A stretch of DNA of 64,000 bases from Vineibacter terrae (GCF_008039615.1 NZ_VDUZ01000022.1:1-64000); one strand, 5' to 3'. Shown: positions 54,390-62,795, counted from the stretch's first letter. Translations and numbers: made by a program. Notes: generated by a model from the sequence alone, not told the origin.

Positions 54390-55295
54390 ATGAAAGCCCA
54401 TGATGTGCTCAAGCACCCGCTCAACGTGCTGACCCGCGAGCAGCGCGACCTCTTCCTCCAGAACGGCTTCCTCGTGCTGCCGGACTATGTGCCGCAGGCC
54501 TGGCTGACGCGCTTGCGGGATGCGATGTCGACGCTCCTGGACCGCAGCCGCGCCGTGCGCGAGTCCGATGCGATCTATGTGCTGGAGGAGGGGCACTCGC
54601 CGCAGACGCCACGGCTGCACCGCATCAGCAGCCCGCAGGACCAGCATCCGGTGTTCTGGGATTTCATGACCGACCCGGTCATGACCGACCTGGCGGCCGA
54701 CGTCGTGGGTCCCGATGTGAAATTCCATCATGCCAAGCTCAATGTGAAGTCGGGCAAGGGCAGCCAGGGCTTCGGCTGGCACCAGGACATTCCCGCATGG
54801 CCCCACACGGATTTCAGCCCGGTGACCATCGGCGTCTATATCGACGGCTGCCGTGATGACCAGGGGCCGCTGACCGTCGCCCGCGGCAGCCATGAGGGCC
54901 CGCTGTTCTCGATGTATGACGGCGAAGGCAACTTTGTCGTCAAGATCCGGCCGCAGGACCTGGGCTGGCTCAAGGACGACATGATCGACAGCCTGACCGG
55001 CGGACCGGGAACCACGGTGCTGCTCAACTGCCGCATCGTCCACGGCTCGGCGCCCAACCGTGCGCCGGAGGCACGTCCGCTGCTGCTGCCGGTGTACTCG
55101 TCGGCTGATTCGTTTGCCTACACGCCCAGCCCCATCCCCAGCCCGCACCAGGGTGACATCGTGCGCGGCAAGGCCGCACGGTTCGCCAGCTTCGACACCC
55201 GTCCCGTCGAAATGCCGCCCGATTGGCGCGGCGGCTACAAGCCGGTATGGGCGCACAAGAAGCCGGACGCGACGGAGCGCGCGGTCGGCTATTAG
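54390..55295 (+). CDS. Phytanoyl-CoA dioxygenase family protein
   Basis: A 301-residue Fe(II)/2-oxoglutarate oxygenase. The iron triad is visible: His and Asp in GFGWHQDIPAWPH and the distal His in NCRIVHGSAPN, with the 2-oxoglutarate Arg probably in APEARPLLLPVY. The start at 54390 has a strong GGGAGG; an open frame reaches ten codons further upstream without support. Substrate unknown. The pairing with a flavin monooxygenase suggests a two-step oxidation. Confidence 0.9.
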   Translation: MKAHDVLKHPLNVLTREQRDLFLQNGFLVLPDYVPQAWLTRLRDAMSTLLDRSRAVRESDAIYVLEEGHSPQTPRLHRISSPQDQHPVFWDFMTDPVMTDLAADVVGPDVKFHHAKLNVKSGKGSQGFGWHQDIPAWPHTDFSPVTIGVYIDGCRDDQGPLTVARGSHEGPLFSMYDGEGNFVVKIRPQDLGWLKDDMIDSLTGGPGTTVLLNCRIVHGSAPNRAPEARPLLLPVYSSADSFAYTPSPIPSPHQGDIVRGKAARFASFDTRPVEMPPDWRGGYKPVWAHKKPDATERAVGY

Positions 55296-55311
55296 GGAGG
55301 CACATACACGT

Positions 55312-55336
55312 CCTCCCCCAACGCAGTTGGGGGAGG
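55312..55336. terminator. Perfect hairpin between convergent genes (half family C)
   Basis: CCTCCCCCAAC, loop GCA, GTTGGGGGAGG, followed by AAAA on the plus strand (TTTT before it on the minus). An 11-bp perfect stem between the convergent PhyH and Bug genes fits a terminator, better for the minus-strand gene geometry if read with flanking bases. The sequence resembles the outer arm of family C. Confidence 0.55.
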
Positions 55337-55345
55337 AAAAGACCG

Positions 55346-56326
55346 TCAATCGATCGTAGCCCCCACGGCCTTCACGACCTCGGCCCATTTGGCGCGGTTG
55401 GCCTTCACGGTAGCGCGGAACTGCTCGACCGTCTCAATGCGCGGCGCCGTGCCGGTCTCGAGGAACTTGTGGCGCAGCGCCGGCATTTCCAGGGTCGTGC
55501 GCACGGCCGTGTTGATCCGGGCGGTGATCTTGGGGTCGAGGTCCTTGGACCCGAACAGGCCGAACCACGTGTAGCTCTCGTAGCCTGGCACGCCTGCTTC
55601 ATCAATGGTGGGGATGTCGGCCACCGCGGCCACACGTGTCTTCGTCGTCACGCCCAGCAGGCGCACGTTGCCGGCGCGCCACTGGGCCAGCACGGTCTGC
55701 ACCTGATTGAAGATGCAGCAGACGTCGCCCTTGAGAACACCCTGAAGCGCTTCGGGACCGCCCTTGTAGGGCACATGCACCATGTCGAGGCCAGCCCGGG
55801 CGACGAACTCGGCGAAGGCGAGATGCGTGCCGGTGCCGTTGCCCGTCGAGGCGTAGTTGTACTTTCCGGGGCTCGCTTTCACCGTTTCGATGAAAGCCTT
55901 CACCGACGTCACGTCGATGATGTCGGGGTTGATCGTCAGCACGTTCGACACGTCGACAAGCGGCGCGATCGGCGTGAAGTCAGCCTCGACATCGAACGGC
56001 AGGCGCTTGTAGAGCGCGGCGTTGACGCCGTGCGTCGCGGCGGTGCCCAGCAGGAGCGTGTAGCCGTCTGCCCGGGCGTGGGCCACGGCCTCGGATGCGA
56101 CATTGCCGCCGGCGCCGGGCCGGTAGTCGATCACGAGCTTGGCGCCGAGCGCCTTCTCCAGAGGCTCTTGCAGGGTGCGGGCCACGACATCGGTGCCGGA
56201 GCCGGCGGGGAAGCCCATCAGGATCGTGATCGGCCTGGCCGTCGGCCATTCCTGCGCCTGGGCCTGGGCAGCCAGCGCCGCGACGGCGAGGCCGATCAGC
56301 GTCGCTCGTGCAAGGATCGACAGCAT
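55346..56326 (-). CDS. Bug family tripartite tricarboxylate transporter substrate-binding protein
   Basis: A 326-residue periplasmic binding protein with a signal peptide (residues 1-24, cleavage after AQAQ). Family motifs are WPTARPITILMGFPAGSGTD, VIDYRPGAGGNVAS, GTGTHLAFAEF and VPYKGGPEALQGVLKGDV. It probably binds a carboxylate; TctA and TctB are absent, as for the other Bug gene at 16445-17470. The ATG at 56326 has GAGGTGG upstream. Confidence 0.9.
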   Translation of the reverse strand: MLSILARATLIGLAVAALAAQAQAQEWPTARPITILMGFPAGSGTDVVARTLQEPLEKALGAKLVIDYRPGAGGNVASEAVAHARADGYTLLLGTAATHGVNAALYKRLPFDVEADFTPIAPLVDVSNVLTINPDIIDVTSVKAFIETVKASPGKYNYASTGNGTGTHLAFAEFVARAGLDMVHVPYKGGPEALQGVLKGDVCCIFNQVQTVLAQWRAGNVRLLGVTTKTRVAAVADIPTIDEAGVPGYESYTWFGLFGSKDLDPKITARINTAVRTTLEMPALRHKFLETGTAPRIETVEQFRATVKANRAKWAEVVKAVGATID

Positions 56327-56426
56327 CGACACCACCTCGGTGGTTCCAGGGACCGCGCCAGCATACGCGAATCGCCGGCAGGCGGGCATCAATGTAGCCC
56401 GCCGAGAGGGGCAGCGCGCAACCCGC

Positions 56427-57620
56427 CTAAGCCACCATGCCAGGCGGCAGCTTCTTCCAATGATAGCCCTGCTGTGCCTGATTGTAGCCGTACTGGTAGA
56501 GGGATCCCATGTAGCCCGAGTTGAACGGCCCGACATAGGGCGTGGTGAAATCCTGGTCGATATAGGCGAGGTTGAAATCGACGCCGTCACGCTTGGTCGT
56601 GGTGTAGATCCGGTACATGTCGCCGACGCCGTTGCTGGCCAGCAGCATGGAGATCGCGCGGCCGGCGATCGTCAGGGTTTGCCGCGACACGTCTTCCCAT
56701 GGTGCGCCCAGCTTCGAGTTGCGGATGATGTAGGCGGTGCGCTTGCGCTGGATGCCGGACGCCTTGACCGAGAGGCTCGGCGGATAGAGGAACACCTGGG
56801 CCACGGCGCCGCCATCGACATGCATCTCCTGGTACTTCTTGCCGTTGACCTCGACGTCGAGCATCACTGGCGGGAAGGCGCCCGGCACCGATGCCGAGGC
56901 GATCAGGATGCGGCGGATCACCTCGAGCGCCTCCGGCGAATCGGTCTTGGCGATGGCGCCGATGTTCCAGATGACCGGCTTCGCCGCATCGAACTGGGTC
57001 GTGGAGATCAACAGCAAGCGACCCTTGTCGTACTCGGCACCGATCTTGCGCATCATGTCCATCGTCAGGTACTTGGACATGGTCGTGTAAAGCGGCGCCG
57101 TGTCGCTGAGCGCGTCGCTGGTGATCGCCGCCATGAACGAGCGCTTGGTGAAGATCTTGTCGGCGGATGTCCTGGTATACACCTCGGTCAGCGCATCGTC
57201 GTAGTCAGGGCCCAGGAAGGCGAACGGCGCCGTGAGGGCACCGGTGCTGATGCCGGTCACCAGCTTGAACTCCGGGCGATTGCCTCGCTTGGTCCAGCCG
57301 GTCAGCAGGCCGGCACCGAACGCGCCGTCGTCGCCGCCACCGGAGATGGCGAGGAAATAGGCCGGGGGCAGCGGGCCGGTGTGGCCCTGGCTTCGCCACA
57401 ATGCGAGCTCGCGCGCATAGGCGGCCTCGCCCTCCGCGGTCAGACCGGCAGTACCCGTGTCGATGTAGAAGCGGCCGTTGGTGATGCCGGCCACCTTGAC
57501 CTGATCCAGCGCTTCGACGGGCACCGTGTTGACCCGCTCGAGCGGGCCGCACGCGGTTGTCGTCAGGCCGGCGGCCAGTCCGCCATGAATCAGCAACCGT
57601 CGCCGCATGTTCGCAACCAT
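56427..57620 (-). CDS. Patatin-like phospholipase, exported
   Basis: A 397-residue patatin-family lipase. The oxyanion motif is GGGDDGAFGAG near residue 93, the nucleophile GISTGAL near residue 123 and the Asp in DGGAVAQVF near residue 265, so the Ser-Asp dyad is complete. The N-terminus (MRRRLLIHGGLAAGLTTTAC) is a signal peptide with a weak lipobox, suggesting a lipid anchor. GGGGGAGAG precedes ATG 57620; a further in-frame start at 57638 has no site. Confidence 0.9.
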   Translation of the reverse strand: MVANMRRRLLIHGGLAAGLTTTACGPLERVNTVPVEALDQVKVAGITNGRFYIDTGTAGLTAEGEAAYARELALWRSQGHTGPLPPAYFLAISGGGDDGAFGAGLLTGWTKRGNRPEFKLVTGISTGALTAPFAFLGPDYDDALTEVYTRTSADKIFTKRSFMAAITSDALSDTAPLYTTMSKYLTMDMMRKIGAEYDKGRLLLISTTQFDAAKPVIWNIGAIAKTDSPEALEVIRRILIASASVPGAFPPVMLDVEVNGKKYQEMHVDGGAVAQVFLYPPSLSVKASGIQRKRTAYIIRNSKLGAPWEDVSRQTLTIAGRAISMLLASNGVGDMYRIYTTTKRDGVDFNLAYIDQDFTTPYVGPFNSGYMGSLYQYGYNQAQQGYHWKKLPPGMVA

Positions 57621-57845
57621 GCTCTCCCCCAAAGTCACGACTACGCCTGTGCGTAATATTTGCCCGCCGGGAATGCCAAGTCATCGGCTGTCGGCGATGG
57701 CGCGGCAAATAAATCTTCCATGCCGCGCGCGCGAAGTTCGTCTTTCGGCTAGTCGTGGCTCGCGAATCGTGCCCGCTGCCGCGCACGTACCGCGCGTGAC
57801 CCTGCGCAGCTCCGTGCTCGCGGGGCGGGAAGACGTGGCCGTGCC

Positions 57846-58646
57846 TCAGCCGACGCGCACGCTCGAGCCGCCGTCCACCGGCAGGGCGACGCCGGTGATG
57901 AAGTTGGCTTCATCGGAGGCCAGGAACAGCGCCGCGTTGGCGACATCCCATGCCGTGCCCATCTTGCGCCGCAGCGGCACCTTGGCATCGCGCTCGGCAG
58001 CCACATCGGCGCGGCTGCGGTTGCCGGTGCGGGCGCGCGTGTCGACGGCCATGGGCGTGTCCATCAGGCCGGGCAGGATGACATTGGCGCGCACGCCGTA
58101 CGGGGCGTTCTGGATCGCGAGCTGCTCTGTGAAGGCGATCATCGCCGACTTCGTGGCCTTGTAGGCGACGAAGGGATAATCGGTCCACGCCGCCATGGAC
58201 GAGATGTTGATGATCACGCCGGCCTGCTGCTGGCGCATGATCGGCAGGACGTGCTTGCACGCCATCACGGTGCCGCGAAGGTTGATGGCCACCACCCGGT
58301 CGAAGGCTTCCTCGGTGATCTCGGTGGGCGGCGCGTCGCCGCCTGATATGCTGACGCCGACATTGTTGTGCAGGATGTCGATGCGGCCCCAGCGGCGCTG
58401 CGCGTCGGCCACCATCGCTGCCAGCATCGCTTCCTTGGTCACGTCGGCCTCGAAGGCGGCCGCCGTGCCGCCCGCCTTGGCGATCATGTCGGCGGTTTCC
58501 TGCGCCGAGGCAAGGCTGCGGTCGACCGACAGCACCTTGGCGCCTTCCTGGGCAAAGCGCAGCGCGGTGGCGCGGCCATTGCCCATGCCTTCGCCGGGTC
58601 CCTGGCCGGCACCGACGACGATCGCGATCTTGTTGGCCAAACGCAT
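57846..58646 (-). CDS. SDR family oxidoreductase
   Basis: A 266-residue short-chain dehydrogenase. The glycine motif is VVGAGQGPGEGMGNG, longer than usual (GxGxGxGxG-like with an insertion, as in many SDRs near SMP-30 genes), followed by HNNVG, NISSMA and YKATK (Tyr-Lys pair). The ending FITGVALPVDGG is typical. It is the last gene of a five-gene catabolic operon, 16 bases after the carboxymuconolactone-decarboxylase-like gene. Confidence 0.9.
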   Translation of the reverse strand: MRLANKIAIVVGAGQGPGEGMGNGRATALRFAQEGAKVLSVDRSLASAQETADMIAKAGGTAAAFEADVTKEAMLAAMVADAQRRWGRIDILHNNVGVSISGGDAPPTEITEEAFDRVVAINLRGTVMACKHVLPIMRQQQAGVIINISSMAAWTDYPFVAYKATKSAMIAFTEQLAIQNAPYGVRANVILPGLMDTPMAVDTRARTGNRSRADVAAERDAKVPLRRKMGTAWDVANAALFLASDEANFITGVALPVDGGSSVRVG

Positions 58647-58662
58647 GACGGTCCTCTTTCCT

Positions 58663-59214
58663 TCAGGCCGCGGGCAGTGGGAACTGGTCGAGATACTTCC
58701 GGTACTCGGGCTCGAGGTCGATCTGCATCGTGGCGAGCAGCCGCACGACCCCGTTGTAGAAGCTGATGGTCATCACGAGGTCCAGCAGATGCTCCTCGCT
58801 CAGATGCCGGCGCAGCTCGGCGAAGGTGGCGTCCGACATCGCCAGATCCGTGGTCATCTCGCGTGCGCCACGCAGCACGGCCTGGGCCAGCGGCTCCAGC
58901 GACGAGGCCTGTCCGTCGGACTCGGCGATCAGGCCTCTTATGTCGTCGGGGGAGACACCGAAGTCGAAGCCGATCTTGATGTGATGCGCATACTCGTAGG
59001 CCGAGCGCGTCAGGTAGCCGACCTGCAGGATCGCCAGCTCGCGCAGCCGCGCGTCGAGCTTGCTGCCGAAGCGGATATAACCGCCCAGCCCCGTGAAAGC
59101 GCGCGAGCCGCCGGGGCTGTAGGCAAGGATCTGAAACAGCGGCAGGTCGCGCGCCAGCAGATCCTGGTTCTCGGGCGCCAGGTCGGCCTTGGTGAGATAC
59201 TTCAGACGCGCCAT
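58663..59214 (-). CDS. Carboxymuconolactone decarboxylase family protein
   Basis: A 183-residue all-helical protein of the CMD/AhpD-like superfamily. The conserved helix LRELAILQVGYLTRSAYEYAHHIKIGF lacks the CxxC of AhpD peroxidases but keeps the Glu and His of the CMD branch. Relatives act in aromatic or lactone breakdown, with many uncharacterised. It lies nine bases after one SDR gene and 16 bases before another. Confidence 0.87.
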   Translation of the reverse strand: MARLKYLTKADLAPENQDLLARDLPLFQILAYSPGGSRAFTGLGGYIRFGSKLDARLRELAILQVGYLTRSAYEYAHHIKIGFDFGVSPDDIRGLIAESDGQASSLEPLAQAVLRGAREMTTDLAMSDATFAELRRHLSEEHLLDLVMTISFYNGVVRLLATMQIDLEPEYRKYLDQFPLPAA

Positions 59215-59223
59215 CGCTGCTCC

Positions 59224-60048
59224 TCAATGCTCGGGCTGGGAGTCACGGGACGGCCCGACCAGGGTCGTGCCGCCGTCGACCACCAGGGTCTGGCCAGTGA
59301 TGTAGCGGGCGTGGTCGGACAACAGGAAGCGCACGGCGTGGCCGATGTCCCAGCCCGTGCCTTCGCGGCGCAGCACCGAGGCCTGCTGGCGCTGCCGGCG
59401 CGCCTGGTCGGTCATGCCGCCAGCATAGACCATGGGCGTGTAGACCGGCCCCGGCGCCACGCAGTTGACGCGGATGCCGTCCGGCCCATGGTCGACCGCC
59501 ATGGCGCGCGTCAGCGCGATCACGGCGCCCTTGGAGGTGCTGTAGGCCGTGAGGCCGCGCGGCCGCAGGGCCGAGATCGACGAGACGTTGATGATGGCGC
59601 CGCCGCCTGCGGTGCGCATCATGGCGGGGATCGCATGGCGTGCGGCCAGGTACATGGTGTCGACATTGACCTGCATGACCCGGCGCCAGACTTCCGGCTT
59701 CTCGTCGACGACGCTGCCGCGGCTGCCGATGCCGACGTTGTTGTCGAGGAAGTCCAGCCGGCCGAAGCGAGACACGGCCTCGGCAACCATCGCGGCGCAT
59801 TGCGCATCGTCGGCGACGTCGGCGGCGAACGCCGCCGCGGTGCCGCCGTCGCCCGCGATCATCTCGACCGTGCGCTGGGCGAGGTCGTGCTGGCGGTCGA
59901 CCACCAGCACGCGTGTGCCGGCGCGCGCCAGAAGGATCGCGGCGGCACGGCCGTTGCCGATGCCGTCGCCTGCCGCGCCGCCGCCGGTGACGATGGCGAC
60001 CTTGCCGTCCAGGCCGGCGTCGCTCTGGCGCAGGATGTCCTTGGCCAT
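59224..60048 (-). CDS. SDR family oxidoreductase
   Basis: A 274-residue short-chain dehydrogenase related to the one at 57846-58646. It has VTGGGAAGDGIGNG as the cofactor motif, LDNNVG, NVSSIS and AYSTSKG (Tyr-Lys). The ending YITGQTLVVDGG is classical. TGAGGTGACC precedes ATG 60048. The two SDRs in one operon, separated by the CMD gene, may catalyse successive oxidations. Confidence 0.9.
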   Translation of the reverse strand: MAKDILRQSDAGLDGKVAIVTGGGAAGDGIGNGRAAAILLARAGTRVLVVDRQHDLAQRTVEMIAGDGGTAAAFAADVADDAQCAAMVAEAVSRFGRLDFLDNNVGIGSRGSVVDEKPEVWRRVMQVNVDTMYLAARHAIPAMMRTAGGGAIINVSSISALRPRGLTAYSTSKGAVIALTRAMAVDHGPDGIRVNCVAPGPVYTPMVYAGGMTDQARRQRQQASVLRREGTGWDIGHAVRFLLSDHARYITGQTLVVDGGTTLVGPSRDSQPEH

Positions 60049-60058
60049 ATCGGTCACC

Positions 60059-60904
60059 TCAGGGCCAGCCGGCGCCGGGAACGTCCACCCGCAGGGTTTC
60101 GATGCGGCCGTCGCGCTTGTCGGCGATCGACGGTCCGCTGCCGGAGTTGGTGCACACGAAGAGCGTGCGCCGGTCATCGCCGCCCAGCATGCAGGCATAG
60201 GCGCCGCGCGGCGCCAGCGGGATCTCGCGCGCGATGCGGCCGCCTTCGAACACGCGCAGCAGCCGGTGCCCGAAGGGGTCGGACACCCAGATCGCGCCTT
60301 CGGCATCCAGGCAGATGCCGTCCGGGTAGCAGCCCTCGACCCGCGCCCACAGGCGCGGGTTCGACAGCGTGCCGTCGGCAGCGACGTCGAATGCCGTCAG
60401 CCGGTGCGCGAAGGTCTCGCCCACGATCAGGGTCTTGCCGTCCGGCGTGATCACGGTGCCGTTGGGAAACAGCAGGTCATCGGCGGCCTTGGTGACGGTT
60501 CCGTCCGGATCGACGCGCACGATGCAGGTCGTGCGCTGCGCCTCGCCCTTGTGCCGGTCGAAGCCGAAATTGCCGACATAGGCGCGGCCCTGGCTGTCGA
60601 CCACCATGTCGTTGCACGGACCGCTCGCCAGCGCCGAGAGGTCCGCCACGGGCGTCAGCGTCGTGCCGTCCAGCCCCAGCAGCTTGCGGTCGAGCATCGA
60701 CACGATCAGCAACCTGCCGTCGCGCGTCCAGCCCAGGCCCGAGGGTCGCTGCGGCACCTCGACGATGGTTTCGAGCTTGCCGCCGGCATCGACGGCCAGC
60801 ACGCTATACGAGTAGAAATCCGAGAACCACAATCGTCCGTCGTGCCAGCGCGGCCCTTCGGGAAAGGTCAGGCCATCGACCAGGACATCGAGTGCATCAG
60901 GCAT
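60059..60904 (-). CDS. SMP-30/gluconolactonase/LRE family protein
   Basis: A 281-residue six-bladed beta-propeller lactonase. FPEGPRW near residue 14 supplies the metal Glu, and PCNDMVVD, FPNGTVITPDG and YPDGICLDAEGAIWVSD hold the Asn and Asp ligands. It should open a sugar- or organic-acid lactone. AAGGAGCG precedes the ATG at 60904. It is second in the operon, with a family C repeat between it and the MBL gene. Confidence 0.9.
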   Translation of the reverse strand: MPDALDVLVDGLTFPEGPRWHDGRLWFSDFYSYSVLAVDAGGKLETIVEVPQRPSGLGWTRDGRLLIVSMLDRKLLGLDGTTLTPVADLSALASGPCNDMVVDSQGRAYVGNFGFDRHKGEAQRTTCIVRVDPDGTVTKAADDLLFPNGTVITPDGKTLIVGETFAHRLTAFDVAADGTLSNPRLWARVEGCYPDGICLDAEGAIWVSDPFGHRLLRVFEGGRIAREIPLAPRGAYACMLGGDDRRTLFVCTNSGSGPSIADKRDGRIETLRVDVPGAGWP

Positions 60905-60920
60905 CTCACGCTCCTTGTTT

Positions 60921-61043
60921 TTCCTTCCCCGCTTGCGGGGAAGGTGGCCGAAGGCCGGATGGGGAGCCGACGTGGTCTTCGTGACTGAGACCATGTCAGG
61001 TCCCCTCCGCCCCTTCGGGGCACCTCCCCACTTCGTGGGGAGG
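60921..61043. repeat. Family C-like palindromic repeat
   Basis: Left module CCTTCCCCGCTTGCGGGGAAGG and right module CCTCCCCACTTCGTGGGGAGG are each hairpins, joined by GGCCGGATGGGGA and TCCCCTCCGCCCC, which also pair. The layout copies family C at 27 kb and 42 kb with different bases. It interrupts the operon between the MBL and SMP-30 genes. Confidence 0.75.
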
Positions 61044-61048
61044 ACGAT

Positions 61049-61930
61049 TCACCGCCGATCCCATTCGATGCGGAAGGCGTCGCGCTCGCGATGGATGTAG
61101 CCGGCGTTGGCGCCAGGGAAATGCGCCGGGCACAGCAGGCTGCGGTGCTCGGCGCAGTGCTCCAGCACCTGGCGCCGCGAGCGTGCGGACATGTCCTGGT
61201 CCCAGCAGAACTGGCTCGACCACTCGGGGTAATAGACCTGTATCGGATGATGCATGATGTCGCCGCTGAACACGGCCTCCTGGCCGCCGTCGGCAAGATG
61301 GATGGTGATCGAGCCTGGCGTGTGCCCGGGGGCGTCACGGATCGTCAGCAGCGAATCGGGCTGGTGGTCGATGTCGACGAAGACGGCCTGCCTGGCCTCG
61401 ACGACCGGCAGCACGCTGTCGTCGAACGAGCCGCCATTGACCTCCTCGCCCGTCTTGTGTCGCCGCTCGTCCTCCCAATGGGCATACTCCTTGCGCGCGA
61501 ACAGATAGCGCGCGTTGGGGAAGGTCGGTACCCAGCGGCCGTTCTCCAGCTTCGTGTTCCAGCCGACATGGTCGACGTGCAGATGGGTGCACATGACCAT
61601 GTCGACGCTTTCGGGCGGCACGCCGGCAGCCCGCAGCCGCTCCAGGAAAGGAGTGTCGAGATTGTTCCAGGCCGGCGCGCTGCGCGTCTTGTGATTGCCC
61701 AGGCAGGTGTCGATCAGGATCGTGTGCCGCGGCGTGCGCACGATCCAGGTGTGGAGGCTGCCCACCAGCCGATCGCTGCCGGCCTCGACATGCTCGGGCA
61801 CCATCCAGTGCTTGTGGGCGTCGAAAGCCTCCTGGTTGAACCGCGGGAACATGCGGTTGGGCTTGAACCCTGCGGCGCAGAGCTCCTCCACCTTGGCGAT
61901 CGACGCCTGGCCGATGGTGCGTGCCGTCAT
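61049..61930 (-). CDS. MBL fold metallo-hydrolase
   Basis: A 293-residue metallo-beta-lactamase-fold hydrolase. The metal motif is THLHVDHVGW (HxHxDH) near residue 109, with DAPGHTPGS and FSGDIMHHP supplying the further His and Asp. This branch resembles quorum-type N-acyl homoserine lactonases and related lactonases. It starts with ATG 61930 behind GGGGAGGAAG and heads the five-gene operon, divergent from the HU gene. Confidence 0.9.
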   Translation of the reverse strand: MTARTIGQASIAKVEELCAAGFKPNRMFPRFNQEAFDAHKHWMVPEHVEAGSDRLVGSLHTWIVRTPRHTILIDTCLGNHKTRSAPAWNNLDTPFLERLRAAGVPPESVDMVMCTHLHVDHVGWNTKLENGRWVPTFPNARYLFARKEYAHWEDERRHKTGEEVNGGSFDDSVLPVVEARQAVFVDIDHQPDSLLTIRDAPGHTPGSITIHLADGGQEAVFSGDIMHHPIQVYYPEWSSQFCWDQDMSARSRRQVLEHCAEHRSLLCPAHFPGANAGYIHRERDAFRIEWDRR

Positions 61931-62099
61931 ATCCGTCTTCCTCCCCGATATCCGTCCGTAGTCGTGGTGGCGCAGTCTATAGCGGGCACGCCGGCCGGGA
62001 ACCCGCGCCGCGCGAAGGGGAGCGTTGACGAAACCGGGCGAGGTGCACGGTCCCGGAAACCCCGCCAATTCGGCCATTTTGTTCGTACACCGTCCATCC

Positions 62100-62129
62100 A
62101 AGCGCGGAAAAACGGGCTTTTCCGCGCTT
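62100..62129. repeat. Perfect 12-bp inverted repeat upstream of the HU gene
   Basis: AAGCGCGGAAAA, loop ACGGGC, TTTTCCGCGCTT. It lies about 70 bases upstream of the presumed HU -35 box. Read on the plus strand it ends in GCTTG without a T-run, so an operator or structured site is more likely than a terminator. Confidence 0.6.
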
Positions 62130-62198
62130 GCCGGCGTCTGAATCCCCAGAAAACGGCCTAAATCCGGTGTTTTTGGCCTCCGAAACCCACCATATCCA

Positions 62199-62226
62199 TT
62201 GCGCAACGGATGATTCTTCGTATTCT
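62199..62226 (+). promoter_or_regulatory. Candidate promoter of the HU gene
   Basis: TTGCGC (62199-62204) and TATTCT (62221-62226) are spaced by 16 bases and lie 75 bases upstream of the start codon. Confidence 0.4.
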
Positions 62227-62301
62227 AGGTTCGCTTCGCCGGTCGTGTCTTTAAGGGGGTGCGGCCGGGCGGAGGCCCCCCTGAAGAGAAGGAAAAAACC
62301 C

Positions 62302-62601
62302 ATGGCTGCTGCGAAGGCTTCTGTCACCACCGTTCCGCTGTCGAAGCTCCTCGCCGAGCTGGCGGAAAAGCATGAAATGTCGAAAAAGTCGGTCGGTGCC
62401 CTGTTCGACGACTTCGTCGGCCTGACAGTCAAGAATCTCAAGAAGGGCAACAAGGTCCGCATCACCGGCCTGGGGATCATGCAGGTCCGCAGCCGGCCGG
62501 CGCGCATGGGCCGCAACCCGGCCACCGGTGAGCCGATCAAGATCAAGGCCTCGAAGAAGGTTGCCTTCCGGGTCGCCAAGGATCTCAAGGAAGCCATCTG
62601 A
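62302..62601 (+). CDS. HU-family DNA-binding protein
   Basis: A 99-residue histone-like protein. The DNA-binding arm is GLGIMQVRSRPARMGRNPATGEPIKIKASK, and the N-terminal helices carry LSKLLAELAEKHEMSKKSV. It bends and compacts DNA as a dimer. AGAAGGAAAAAACCC precedes the ATG. An extra Ala/Ser-rich start of about six residues precedes the usual HU N-terminus. It is transcribed alone and followed by a strong terminator. Confidence 0.93.
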   Translation: MAAAKASVTTVPLSKLLAELAEKHEMSKKSVGALFDDFVGLTVKNLKKGNKVRITGLGIMQVRSRPARMGRNPATGEPIKIKASKKVAFRVAKDLKEAI

Positions 62602-62629
62602 TCCGGCACGAGCCGCATCGACACGAAAG

Positions 62630-62657
62630 CGCCCGGTTGAGCAGACCGGGCGTTTTT
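62630..62657 (+). terminator. Intrinsic terminator after the HU gene
   Basis: CGCCCGGT, loop TGAGCAG, ACCGGGCG, then TTTTT. It begins 29 bases after the stop codon. Confidence 0.88.
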
Positions 62658-62678
62658 CGTTTCTCCTCGGACATTCCA

Positions 62679-62764
62679 TGTCATCCCGAGCGTAGCGAGG
62701 GATCTCCCGCGAATGGCGCATGGTGCGTCTTTCGCTGAAGATCCCTCGCTGCGCTCGGGATGAT
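62679..62764. repeat. Family B palindromic repeat
   Basis: An 86-base inverted repeat with ends TGTCATCCCGAGCGTAGCGA and its near-complement (GGATGATGG at the right, slightly degenerate) and loop around GCGCATGGTGCGTC. It lies between the convergent HU and TauD-family genes. Confidence 0.85.
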
Positions 62765-62795
62765 GGTGGTGCTCGCGGATGGTGATGATAACACG

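Larger units (their letters stand above)
61931..62301. other. 371-base divergent region upstream of the HU gene
   Basis: No gene is supported. The region holds a perfect inverted repeat at 62100-62129 and a promoter-like pair at 62199-62226, and should contain the MBL-operon promoter on the other strand. Two short direct repeats of AATTCGGCC / AAACGGCC type also occur. Confidence 0.5.

Noticed and set aside
52641-55388. A 915-codon open frame on the minus strand opposite the FAD oxidoreductase and PhyH genes
   Set aside because: Composition is Arg/His/Gln-rich without any domain motif, and both sense-strand genes have clear families and ribosome sites.
58195-60450. A 751-codon open frame opposite the SDR-CMD-SDR-SMP-30 genes
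   Set aside because: It crosses four well-supported genes antisense and shows no domain pattern.
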